Made by a program: the position numbers and the translations under genes. Shown here piece by piece: positions 1-11,153 of a stretch of DNA of 64,000 bases. A model generated the notes under the pieces. That model made no database searches and was not told the origin of the DNA. It was given only the letters and a program-made list of their open reading frames with translations. This DNA comes from Hericium rajendrae (lineage: Eukaryota; Basidiomycota; Agaricomycetes; Russulales; Hericiaceae): NCBI GenBank assembly GCA_033439255.1, contig CM065885.1, positions 2,480,001 through 2,544,000 on the forward strand. The letters are read 5' to 3'. Each line of letters opens with the position of its first letter. Position 1 is the stretch's first letter.

Positions 1-794
1 TTCAACAGGCTGCCGAAGGCCGCAGACCTCGCCCACTGGGTGTCCTAATTGAATGCGCATGCCGAGTGATGCGAGGGATACGCGTGTAAAAAACCCGCCC
101 TCCCATTTCTGACATCCGGCGTCAGTGACGTGGAAAAAAAAAAAGCTGCAAGGTACGGACCTTGATATCGTGCAGCGGATGGTATCTGTGGCAATCCGCT
201 GCGCACTGCTCACAAATTAACCACCCCCCAAAGCAACTGTGACAACGTATGCATGGCGTCGATGCGTCGGATTGGCAGCGAGCGCACATGGTGGACCCGG
301 AATCCTGCCCTCGACCCTCCAACCGCAACAGCTCGTCCAAATATTCATCCATAAAGGGCCTCCACGCCTTCAGAGGGAAATCCTGCAGAAAACATCAGAA
401 TAGATCTCAGTACACAAGGTTTATAAACACTTACGGAATTTTCATAACGACGTGCCGGGACATCATCCGCGGAAACTTGTATGACGCCATCTTCATCAGC
501 GTCGACCACAGGATTATCGTAGGCTTGATCCACATCTTCAATATCGTCGAAGGCGTCGTGCTGAATACCCTCGTAATCTGGCGTCGTAGGTGCAGCCGCG
601 TCGTCAAGAGCGGAGGCAGCCGGTATGAGGGGAGCTGGCGTCGGCTTCACAAGTGTCTTCTCAGCGACTATGCGCCTGCCGTCCTTCGAAGCCGTGAGGA
701 CGATAGAGCGCGCCTGAGCCTTTTCGGTTTGCTCAAAAAAACCCTTGGGAGCGACTCGTTTCTTTGAATTGGATTTCGAACGCGAGCTTGACAT
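1..794 (-). CDS. KDZ-type transposase, 5' part (runs off the window)
   Basis: N-terminal part of a Kyakuja-Dileera-Zisupton (KDZ) DNA transposase. Three exons read continuously: 794-435, 382-161 and 108-1, joined by GT...AG introns of 52 nt each, so about 230 residues are visible. After a Ser/Lys-rich start, exon 2 carries the family signature 'DEYLDELLRLEGRG' followed by a Cys/His cluster (CARC, CIRCHSC, CEQCAADCHRYHPLH), which matches the CxC2-like cysteine cluster associated with KDZ transposases. Exon 3 continues with 'KWEGGFFTRVSLASLGMRI', also typical. The catalytic domain lies outside the window, so activity cannot be judged. It points the same way as the TET/JBP-like gene that starts at 3005, a pairing known from agaricomycete KDZ elements. 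The start at 794 is the first Met of the conserved frame. Confidence 0.85.
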
Positions 795-1031
795 GTCAAG
801 ACTGAAAGTGAGGGTGGAAATGGACGGGACGTAGAGGAGGCGACGAGGGGAGGAGGCCCGCGGGACGAAGCGGCTCGAGCGGCACAGGAACAAGAGAGGT
901 GGTCTCACGGCCCACACACTCTGTAGGCCCTCAACAAAGACGCGTTCCGCAAAGACGCGATGATCAACAAAGACGCGTCGTGAAAGTAACGTGACTCGCG
1001 CAGTCGCAGACGCCTGCCGCAAGGCGCATGT

Positions 1032-3005
1032 TTATTTCGTAGGTGAAGCGCCGACATCTGTAAATACATTTTCTATGTCTTTTTCCAGCTCGTCACGATG
1101 TGAAAAAAACCCCATGCAATGAGACCAGCGCCCAGGTCGCTCCCTCAAAATTCTCTCCCACTCAGCAGGATCCTGCTCTATGACCTCATGCTCGTGACGA
1201 AACCCGTAGTCAACATAGCGGAACAAGGCCCCAGCGCTGTACTGCGTGAACGAGCTCCGCGAGTCTTCAGGGTGAAGTGGGGTGTTGCCGTGTGGCACGC
1301 TCCCTGAGGGAATGTGCACGACGGAACCGGGGGGATAGCGAATGACGAGGCCGAGCTTCGCGAGCACAAGCATGGCACTGCGGTCCGGGTTGAAGTTTCC
1401 CAAGGCTAAAATTGAGCACCAGCCGTACGGAAGGTTTGACGAGTCCAAGTGCATTGCACATGAAACATGCGGCCCAAAATTGAATGAGCACGCTGCATAG
1501 ACGGGGCTCCCGAAGGGCACTTGAAGCTCGGGCTGCCGCTTGATGATGGCCTCAAGGGTCTCGTAGTAGTGGTTGTACAGCTTGGGTGCACCCAGCCCAA
1601 ACGTGGCTAAGCCCAGTCAGAAGGGCAAAGGGCGATGCGACGACGATGAAGGGCGTACCAGACATAAATTTTGACATGCGGTGCAGGTCCGGGTTGGCAA
1701 GCAGGTGCTGCAAAGCACCTTGGTTTCGCTTTGAATCCTCTCGCAAGTTCTTTGGGCGCTGAGAAAAGCATGAGCGAACATGTTTCGAGCTTATCAAGGG
1801 GAGAACGCACCGTCTGGCCACAGCCGAAAGATACCCCGGTACTCACGAAGCCGTAGCGGCCCCGGCGGTTTTTCTCTGCTGAAGTTTCTCCGTGCAGCAC
1901 CATCTCCCCATTGGCAATGTCCATCGCGTGCACAACTCGCCCACATGCCTGATCCCACCTCGGGTCGTTAGGCCTCCCAGCAAGGGAGGCCACAATTCGA
2001 GCCCGCCTGTCGATAATCAAGACCCTTCGCCTATGGCCAAAGCGTCAGGCGAGGACATATGAGAGGGCATCAGCATACCCACCTTCCATCCCAGGCAAAA
2101 TACCGGAACCCGCGCGCCTTCAGGCTCTGCAAGGACATGTCTACTTCCCCTAACTTCGTGTGCGAGTTGCCAAGCCAAGCCCCTTCGCAATGCGGCAGGT
2201 CCTCGGCATCGCCGCCAATGTCGACGGCGTAGGGCATTGCATGCTTTTTCAGCACGGAACGGCGCAGGGCATAGCCCTTCGCAGCCCCTTTCGCCGCTGC
2301 GTCTCGCTTGGCCTTTCGCTTCTGGCGCTGGTGGCGTTGCCTTCCCGATCCTTGGTCCATTGACTCGCCGCTAGAGGACCCGCCGGCCTTCGAGGGAAGC
2401 GGTGCTTTTCGAGCAGCTGCACATGACTTGGGAAATACCTTGCGCGGTGGGGAGGGTGGATTTGATGGGGGATGTGTGGTAGAGGCCCCCGCGAACGCCC
2501 CGGCGTGTGCAGGGAATTGGAGCGGCACCTGCAGGGGCTTGGAGAACACGCCAGCCGGACTGCCGCCGACAGGTGTGAGTGGCCCGTCGAACGCGGGAAA
2601 GGGAAGGCGGCGACGTGGCGGGGTTCGTGGGACCACAATGAGGAGGGGCGGTGTGTCCCGCTCCTCTTCATGTGATGAAGCGGGGCTGGCGTGCATTGTA
2701 TGGGGAGCGGTGTGGCCGCCTGGGGAACAGGAGGGCCCGGGAACGGCAGGCTGGATGGGCGCGGCTTTTGCTTTTGCAGTTTGGTCGGCAGCAGGGCGGG
2801 CCCCATCATCCCCAGTCCCCCGTTGATCCGTGAGCGCGTCGGCGATGATTGCGTCGAAGTCGAATGCGGCAGGGGCTTGGAGCAAGGCATCGTATGGAGA
2901 GAAGACGCGCTTGGACCGGGTCTGTGCTTGAATCAATAGCTGGAAGGGCGGCGAGGGACAGAATAGAACCCACCACCCTCGACATGTTGCGCTCAGGTGC
3001 TGCAA
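1032..3005 (-). CDS. TET/JBP-like 2OG-Fe(II) dioxygenase (KDZ-associated)
   Basis: Four exons (3005-2083, 2030-1811, 1758-1659, 1606-1032) with 52-nt GT...AG introns give an unbroken 605-residue frame. Residues 1-300 are Pro/Ser-rich and of low complexity. The catalytic half shows 'SFGCGQTRPKNLRED', 'ATFGLGAPKLYNHYYETLE', the iron-binding HxD (H467, D469 in 'MHLDSSNLPYGWC'), the distal His (H520 in 'HGNTP') and the 2OG-binding Arg (R531, followed by 'SSFTQYSAGALFRYVDYGFR'). All expected ligands are present. This double-stranded beta-helix type is expanded in agaricomycetes; members placed in the TET/JBP family oxidise 5-methylpyrimidines in DNA. The reaction is inferred from the family. It sits 0.24 kb upstream of the KDZ transposase on the same strand. 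The start Met is uncertain because the N-terminus is not conserved. Confidence 0.75.
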
Positions 3006-4586
3006 GGCAAAGGGGAAAGGAATAGCGCGTCAGAAAGAGGTATATGGACAATTGAAACATATCCTATGGCGCAGCACGTAGCTAAGGGAGAAATGGGGTT
3101 GAAAAACGCGAAAAAGACGCGTCGCCAGCGCCGTGTCGCGTCGGTGCCGGGGTCGACTCCTTACGGACAGGCAGGCCTGGCGACGTGCAATATCACGGCG
3201 AAAAATGAAAATGAGCCCGGGCCTCTCCATGTCCCTCGTGCGTCGCGTCGGTGCCGGGGTCGACTCCATACGGACGGCGAGGGGGGGTTCCAACGGGTGA
3301 ACGCGAAGGGAGAAAGGCAGAAAAGGGGAGGGATATGTCGCAGAAAAAATCACACACCTCAAGGGCGTTGTGCCGGGCAGATAGAGGACGGTCGAGACGA
3401 TGGCGTAAGGGGAGAATGAGGGGCGAGGGATGGGGAGAGAGGAAAGCGCGTAGTCTCGTCTAAGTATCAGACGGTTGCAGCGAAGGAAGGAGCGCGGCGC
3501 GCGCATCAGTGGAGCTGTCGCGTCGTGATTAATCTCAGTCACACAGCACAAATTCACGTTGATTCGCATAGCACACGCTTGGCCGTGCTTCCAAGTTCCA
3601 AACGCGTGATTGCGCCCTTCGTGGTCGATGTAATTTAACATACGCTTCGTGAAACGCGTGAGCCCGTTGGCCTCCAGAAAACGGCGTCGTAATGCATCGC
3701 TCTAATTGCCGAACTTGAGCAGTCGTTTGGCTTACATCTGTGATACTTTCAAGGGAACGTTTAGCCTCATACGCGAAGATCGACTGATAATAAATATCGT
3801 CTTCAGCCTGCTTAAGACTAAAAAGACATCTGCATCTTCACAAGGTGGAATCAAGCTTTGTCTGGAAGCGGGACGCGACGTCGCGGATGTCCCGATTCCA
3901 AAACTCGCGGCGTTACAATATTATGCCTGGACATTCTGCAGCTTCCGTCTCGATTCGCTGTTTTCCGACTCCCTTTCGCTATCATAATACGCCATCTAGC
4001 CCAGAGCTGTTGACTAAATGTCAAACTCAAACTGGGGAATATCGTACGTGCGGCAGCATACCGCCTGATCTGCGTGGATGGGGTAGATGCGATGAACGGC
4101 CGGTACGCTTTCAACGCGCACTCGTCCACTTCGATCCGGCTAACTCTTTCTTTTTATCCTGGTTTCATCTCAAATAACGTCAGTGAATTTGATGCAAGTC
4201 GACCTCCTAAGCATAGTGAGTCTGCGAAGCAGTTATGCGCTGCCTGTATCATGGCTGATGTTTCTGACGCAGCAAGTGTCCTCCGTTTGCATAACTGTGT
4301 CCTATGATGCACGCAACCCTCCCATCTCATTTCGCTGGAGCTATCTACGGGGATCGAGAAATAACTACGTTACGTTGAAGGGCTTCTCGAAGGTGCGCGT
4401 ATCTCGCCTTCAGCCATCTGTCATGCATTCGCTTGGACATAACCACAGGTAGGGCATAGTGCGCACGAGGCGCTGTCTGCGCCGCGATCGGAAGGCTAAG
4501 CGAGCAGACGCCGTTGGAACTGCTGTCAATTTGAAGGGGCTGGTTCGGTACGCTGCTCCTTTCCCCATAGTTCGCTTTCTCCCCGA
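3006..4586. other. No supported gene; contains a direct repeat
   Basis: No conserved coding text was recognised in this 1.6 kb. A direct repeat of about 30 bp (core 'gcgtcggtgccggggtcgac') occurs near 3138-3170 and again near 3243-3275, about 104 bp apart. Open frames on both strands overlap each other and look like composition artefacts. Confidence 0.5.
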
Positions 4587-5877
4587 ATGTCGTCCCTTTC
4601 TTTCACCATCTCTGGCGACATAGCCGCGCTCGTCGAAACCGCTGATAGCCTGACTGTGACCTACAGCTGGAGTAGACAAGGCACGGCTGAGCGTCACGCA
4701 GGAGACGCAGGTGTGGAACGCCCTGTCCAGGCGCAGCAGTGCAGGTGCACCGGTGTCCATGGTAACGACGGCGTTCCACTCCAAGAGGGTGCTGCTATCC
4801 AAACAGCCGATTCGTTTCCATTTCGATCCCGCAGAGTTCGCTTTGAGGACGCCTCAGTGCAGCCGGCCGGCACCCATCACCTAACCTCATTCAGACATGT
4901 CTCCACAAACCAGGCCCGTTGCCCCCATGGCCCGAGCACGGATACCAGCCACGTTCGCGTTCCACGGCGTGAGCACGACGACCGCGCCGGTGTCGACGAA
5001 AGTGGGGAGCGGAGCCACTCGCCAGCGCTAGGCAGAGAGGGTGGCCCGATGCGAAATGTAGGCCCTGATCCTGACGTCGATGTCATACGCACAGCCGACG
5101 GCGCATCTGGGGATGGGTTTTTCCCACTTGGCGACGACTATGATCCTGATGGTGAGCCTCTTTCCCGTTTTGCCTGCTCCGCGCTCATTGTTTCCACAGA
5201 GCGCGCTCATCGGACATACTGGGTTGTTCTGGTTGGACCAATACCTGGAATATATTCTAACAAGTGAGTTTTTGACGGCTTTCAGCGGGTTGCTGTACTG
5301 AACTCCTTTGAGGCACAACGCCCTGGACAATGCCCTTAACACTTCAGACAACCCGCGTCGAACCATGTACAAATCGGTTGCCGGCCGTCCTGCCACAGTC
5401 GAGCTATGGAAGAAGGCAATGGATGCACGGGCGGTGTGGATCTACCACCCTGACGGGACTCGGCAACGCTTTCAATCAGAGGCACTTCGCGCCCAGGGCC
5501 TTCCGTACGTGTTTCAAATTGGCCTCACGGGCGCTCCGTTTCTGGCGACTTATGCAAATACAGGCCGCCACATTACTTTACAACCGCGCTCAGAGATCGA
5601 CGCCCGGAATACTGCTGGGTTGTCTTTAATGGCTCAAAGCCTGGAGTTTATTTGTTTTGGTATGAATTCCTGCCAACTTTCAGTATCGGTAGCTGCTCAC
5701 TCAATACCGGACAGGGATGATGCAAATGAGGAAACGGCTGGCGAGAAAGACGGTGGCCATATCATTGGATTTTCTGATTATTTCGCAGCCATCTCTGAAT
5801 ATAATCGTCGGCTCTGGGTTGCATGGGGATCTCCAACCGGAGAAGATGGCTTCTCACACCAGCTACCAGTAGCTTAG
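4587..5877 (+). CDS. Hypothetical, possibly broken gene with an RNase H1 N-terminal (viroplasmin)-like motif
   Basis: Two open stretches follow each other: 4587-5267 (low complexity, charged) and 5308-5877 (ending 'FSHQLPVA'). Just before the first stop is 'RTYWVVLVGPIPGIYSNK', which resembles the start of the small RNase H1 N-terminal/caulimovirus viroplasmin fold ('YYVV-GR-PGIY'). The same frame continues after the TGA with 'VFDGFQRVAVLNSFEAQ', which could be the rest of that fold. I found no splice pair that removes the TGA cleanly, so either the gene is damaged or my model is wrong. The 5308-5877 part was not recognised. Confidence 0.3.
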
Positions 5878-6063
5878 AATGTATAGGCTTAGCAACCCCT
5901 GGTTGTACCTCTCTAAAAATGTAGCCGATATTTATTCAGTATGAAACATTGGATCCAGACATAAGCGAGCCAGAGACCAAGGCCTGCCTGCACCAAACTT
6001 GTGGGGCATAGGCATATGAGGACCACCCAGGGGTTTTAACCCGTCAACAGACCCTTCGGACCA

Positions 6064-9000
6064 TTGGGATCACACGTCTCTCACGACAGCACACTCTACC
6101 AGATGAACAAACCTCCCAAACGTGTGAAGAGACCGCCTGGGCGCCCAGCATGGGCACAAGGACCTCGTCTTCAATTTCTCTCAGTGCGCCGCTCCGAATA
6201 TCGTAAGGTGGCGAAGGACAAAGACGGGGCGAACGCCTTCTACACGCGCATCACTCGGCTCATGATACGAAAGTACGGCTATGATGCCGTGCTGAACGAT
6301 ATCCTCCCCGAGGACCTCGCCGACCCGCCCGACTCTGACCTCGACAATCCTAGCGATCACGAAGGCGAGTCGACGGAGGAGAGAGCGAGGAAGGAGGGGA
6401 TATATAAAGACGTACGGGATGTGAGTATATTTCTTGACGGCTTGAGATGCAATGCTCACCTGTCGATAGAAAATCAAGCGCTTTTACCAGCACAAGGAGA
6501 GGAAGTTGACAACCACCGCGCCCGCCGCGTCTGCGGCTTCCGCGGTGTCGTCAATGCTGGCGTCCGCGTCGACATCGACATCCAACCCCTCCAATTCTCC
6601 CGCGCCTTCTGTCGGTGTCCGTGCCGATTCGTTCTCCGTGCTCATTCGCCAACTTGTGAAGCCGCCGAAGAAGAAAACCGATTGGCAGACATATATGTCT
6701 TTGTTCTGGCAAGAGAAGCTGAAGGAAGGGTGGAAGGTGAGGGCTGCAGAGCTCGGCCTGAATGCTGACACCGCCGATCCAGAGAAGTCGAACCGAGACA
6801 TTAACTTCAGAGCGGAATTCGCGCGACAGAAATGGGAAGCCGAGGACCCAGAGTTCAAGGCCTCCATCAGAAGGATCGCGGAGGAACGACACGCAGCGGC
6901 GATGGATGATTACAACCGGCGTGTCGACGCTCCTGTGGCGCCCGAGGACCAACGCTTGTGAGTGGTGCTGCCCACCTTCTCGGAAACCGCACGCTGACGT
7001 ACCTATAGGGCCTTGAGATCGTCGTACGAGTTCTTGCAGCCGATCGCAGAACTAATCGCGGAGCGGCTCGGGACGGTGGTGACTATTATGATGGGGGGTG
7101 GTTATGAAGAAAATGAAGGCGAGATCGACGTTATGAGGTATGGGTGACTCACCTTCGCTTTCCACTTTGCAAGGAGTTGACTTGCCTTGGAGTGTCCATG
7201 CAGGATACAAGCGCGGTTTGGTCGACGAGATATGGCCGCACTTTGACAAGGTGGGCTACAACACGGCTGCTTCGTTGTTTAGAAAGTTCTCGCATGCAGC
7301 TTTGCGTGAGTGCTAGGTCTTCTCTATGGCCAGGATGTCTACTTACTTCGTTGTTTTGAATTTGCAACGCGCCGGATTGCAGCAAGCACGCCAAACGCCA
7401 CGCAGGCGCCTGACAAATCAAGTCAAGAAGGCGCAGAAGCGCTTCTCACACCAGTGCCTCGTCCATCAACGTTGTCAACGCCAACTACAAGGTCCCCGCG
7501 CCCCCAGTCCCCTCCAGTTCAAGAGGGGGGCGTGGGTCCCTTTGCGCCTGTTTCCCCATCCCCCCCTCCTTCGCCAGGTAACACATCTCCTCCACTTGCT
7601 GGCTCTATGTTTAGTCGCTTTGCAGTGCCGCCGACAGTCCCGCTGTCTTTGGCTGCATTTAGTCCCCGCAACTCTGCCCGCTCTCGTGGTAGCACGAGGT
7701 CTACTGCATCTGCGTTGGTGGAAACGCCTATGACGGCCCCATCCGCCACGGCCTCGTACGCAGAGGCCCCGTCCGCCACGGTCCCGCCCACGAAGGACGC
7801 GTCAGCCATGGCCTCGCCCGCGAAGGACACGCCCGCCACGGCCCCGCCCGCCGAGGACGCGCGCGAAGGACGCGCCCGCCACGGCCCCGCCCGCCGAGGA
7901 CACGCGCGCAAAGGATACGCCCGCCACGGCCCCGCCCGCCACAGCCCCGCCCGCGAAGGACCCGCCCGCCACGGCCCCGTCGGCCACTGTCCCGCCTACG
8001 AAGGACGCGTCAGCCATGGCCTCGCCCGCGAAGGACGCGTCAGCCATGGCCTCGCCCGCGAAGGACACCGCCCCGGCCTCATCCGCAAAGGGCGCGCCGA
8101 CGACGATCAGGCCAGCGAACGGTGCCGTGATGGAGACGTCTGCGACGGACACGGCGACCGCCCGTCCGCATCAGGCGCGTTCGACTTCGCCACGCCCCAC
8201 CCCGCCTCTGCCCTCCCCCACCCCGTCTCCGCCTCCTGGGTGCCCTCCCACGCCGGCGTCCGAAACGCACGGCTTGACTGCCTCGAAGGCACCGTCCGCG
8301 TCCTTGCCTGCCTTGCAAGCCCTTCGTGACAATATTTTGCACGTAGACCTCAATGGCCTCGACACGTCTTCATGGCCGGTGCTCTTCTCCAGCTCCCTGA
8401 AGTTTCTGCTGGGGCTGGACTTTGGCGACGGCTGGCGCTTGCTGCTAGTGGCATTTTTCAAGCATGAGGAGAATCGTGGATTTTCGGTGAGCCTTGGTGC
8501 CTTTCTTCTTTGAGCTCCATGCTGATGTCTAGAGCAAAACAGCCTGGGGACGGCAGACCACGGCTCGATGCCAAGGGTCGCCCTGCCGTGGTAGCTGAGT
8601 GGATCCAGTGGGCCAGGGCATGGCGCACATACGACATCGGCGACACAGACACCATGGCGCAGGCATTCTGGGTCTGGTGGCGTGCGCTTCAACCCCCCGC
8701 TCGCCTTGAAAAAGACTCGACGGCGCTGAAACCACCTACGCGGGACCTTTCTTGGGAGAAGGTTGATGTTACTGGGCAGAATGGCCTTCTGAGCGTCGTG
8801 GCTGCCTTGGCGTTCTGGGGCATGGCAATCAGGGAGTCTGAAGAGGTCGAAGATGAGAAGTCTTGGGAGGATGCTGTGGCGGATGTCACCTCCGTGCTCG
8901 AAGTCCTTTTGCTTGGCCCTATCGCTTCTGGGCGCCGTCGATCTGGATTGGCCTCGCAGCCTGAAGCTGAAGCCAGGCCAGCAAAGAGGCAGAAGAGGTA

Positions 9001-9133
9001 CGTGCACCCAGATGGTCTATCCATGTACGTACTGACTCTCAGCCCAGAAAATGAGGTATTTTTTCTTGAAGCCACCTTTGCCCCATCGTTTATGCTTGCT
9101 TCGCCCACCATATGCAGCATTTCCCTTTCTTGA
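6064..9133 (+). pseudogene. Agaricomycete hypothetical-protein family gene with frame lesions
   Basis: Recognisable exons: 6064 (or Met at 6103)-6420, 6470-6957, 7009-7137, 7193-7305, 7383 to about 8486, and about 8533-9133. The text ('KTDWQTYMSLFWQEKLKEGW', 'YEFLQPIAELIAERLG', 'VVAEWIQWARAWRTYD', 'WWRALQPPARL', 'GQNGLLSVVAALAFWG') matches a large agaricomycete family of unknown function. Exons 1-4 splice in frame. The fifth contains a Pro/Ala-rich repeat (A-K-D-x-P-A-T-A-P-P type) in which the frame slips near 7861-7866: one unit is 2 nt shorter than its neighbour. The frame then used to 8486 does not join in phase with the last exon. The gene is therefore probably broken once or twice, or the repeat is mis-assembled. 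No function is assigned. Confidence 0.6.
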
Positions 9134-10440
9134 TTCCGTATTCTGTCCGTCGTGCCGTTCCGTAGACTAGTTACCACACCTGTGATCTCCTCGACTTCGA
9201 CTTATGTTTAATTGCATTGCATGAGGCCGGTATTGGCCGAGAATTTGAATCGGAGCTGTTTTCAGCCACAGAACCGGCGAACGCCGATGTCCTGAGACTT
9301 CGGCCAGACCTCACGAGTCACAGGCTGCCTCTTACCGCCAGCGTTGACGACGCCGGTGGTCAATGCTGCAAAGGGCAGGGGACGGACTCATAAGTAAGTC
9401 AGTACATCGATATTGTGGTGAACACTTGTACTTACCAGCTGCTTTGATAGACACGCGCGGCAACCTCCCACGGCCACTCGCCATCCTCAACTTCACCAAC
9501 ACCCGCGTGGCCGCAGCGTCCGCCGTCCTACGGCGTGTGCGCGACCCTGTGCGCGACGCACGCTACGTCGCCCGCATACCCTCAACCACCTCGCGCACGC
9601 ATTTGTCGGCCTTCCTACGGCGTGTGCTCAACGGCCTGCGCGAGACGCGTGTGCTCGACCGTCCGCCGAGACACGCTACGCCGCCCACGTGCCCTCAACC
9701 ACCTCGCACACGACGGCCCTCCTTCAGCGTGTGCTCAACCGCCTGCACGAGACGCGTGTGCTGGACCGCCCGCCGAGACACGCTACCCCCCCACGTGCCT
9801 TCAATGCTCCCCTACCGCAAGTGCGCGATCGCTCGCGTCTGCATTCCCCGCGCCACGTTGCCCATGGCCTCGACAGCCCCCACGCCATCTCGCCCACGGC
9901 CTTGACGGCCTCCAGTCCCCGCGCCATTTTGTCCACCGCCTCGACAGCTGCCATCCTTCGTCACTCACCTCGCCCCGAGTGCACGCATGCCCATGCACGC
10001 ATTCATATGGCTCCGCTCGCATGTGCTGGGCCAAGCCCACCGGTTATTGCATGCGTATGGCTGTGGACGACTGCGCCAGCTATCCCAGTTTCACGTCGCC
10101 CGCTTTATCCTGCTGGCAGGTGGCGGCAGCGGTTTTTGTTCGCGTCGCTCATACACGCTTTCTGATCACGTTTGCATTGCACTTGTCTCGTCTTTTCGCA
10201 TTTGTTCAGTTCTGATTTCGCAGCGTTGGCTTTGCTGTCGTAGGCTTTCATTACTCGTTACACTTTCATTACTCGTTATCTCCACATCCGTGGTTGATTC
10301 CAGCGTAGATCCATGTTAAAGTAATTACTTTGCAAATTCAAGTCATAACTTCCACCTGGATATGTCTAAAAGACCTTGCTGTGGACAAGTTGAACGACTT
10401 ACGAAAATCTCGAAAACGCCTAAGTCGACTTACCCACGGA
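9134..10440. other. GC-rich low-complexity DNA, no supported gene
   Basis: The stretch 9470-10010 is dominated by runs such as 'cgcccacg' and 'cgtgtgctc', giving open frames rich in Pro, Arg, Thr and Ala on both strands. The peptide 'VCSTACARRVC' and variants recur because the DNA itself repeats (about 9600-9800). From about 10200 to 10440 the sequence is ordinary. No domain was recognised. Confidence 0.5.
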
Positions 10441-10449
10441 TGGTTACCA

Positions 10450-11060
10450 TAAAGGGATATGTTTTTCGTGGAGAAACATATCAGAGAGTGTCCCCGAGGC
10501 ATGCCCGAACCCCCCCCAATGAGCCAGAACGCCCGCCAGGCACGATATCAAAGGGATTACCATAAAGGGATATGTTTTTCATGGAGAAACATATCAGAGA
10601 GTGTCCCCGAGGCATGCCCGAACCCCCCCAATGAGCCAGAACGCCCGCCAGGCACGATATCAAAGGGATTACCATAAAGGGATATGTTTTTCGTGGAGAA
10701 ACATATCAGAGAGTGTCCCCGAGGCATGCCCGAACCCCCCCCCAACGAGCCAGAATGCCCGCCAGGCACGATATCAAAGGGATTACCATAAAGGGATATG
10801 TTTTTCGTGGAGAAACATATCAGAGCATGTCCCCGAGGCATGCCCGAACCCCCCCCAATGAGCCAGAACGTCCGCCAGGCACGATATCAAAGGGATTACC
10901 ATAAAGGGATATGTTTTTCACGGAGAAACATACCAGGGAGTGTCCCCGAGGCATGCCCGAACCCCCCCAACGAGCCAGAACGCCCGCCAGGCACGATATC
11001 GGAGAAATTACCCTAAAGGGATATGTTTCTCCAAGAAAAACATATTGAACAGCGTGCTCG
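10450..11060 (+). repeat. Minisatellite, about 5.5 copies of a ~113-bp unit with an internal hairpin
   Basis: Successive copies of the landmark 'aaagggatatgttttt' place the same base at 10457, 10570, 10682, 10796, 10909 and 11021, so periods are 113, 112, 114, 113 and 112 bp. Copies are nearly identical. Period differences are mainly due to the length of a poly-C run ('cgaacccccc...'). Each full unit contains an inverted repeat, GATATGTTTTTC and GAGAAACATATC around a GTG loop (11 of 12 positions pair). The last copy is diverged. The array ends about 95 bp before the KDZ relic. Confidence 0.93.
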
Positions 11061-11153
11061 AACGCTTTCCGGGCCGGTATCATAGCACATTTACCCTATA
11101 TAGGTTACCGGGTGGTTTGTAACCCATGCTCCGAGTATTGTCAGTATAGTTAA

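Noticed and set aside
3138-3275. Possible terminal repeats of the KDZ element
   Set aside because: The ~30-bp repeat is direct, not inverted, and no matching copy is visible at the other side of the transposase because it lies outside the window.
9363-10319. Three overlapping plus-strand frames of 110-226 residues
   Set aside because: Same composition effect, plus internal DNA repeats that generate repeated 'CSTACARRVC'-like peptides in more than one frame.
10450-11060. CRISPR-like repeat array
   Set aside because: The whole ~113-bp unit is repeated, with no unique spacers, and the genome is fungal. It is a minisatellite.
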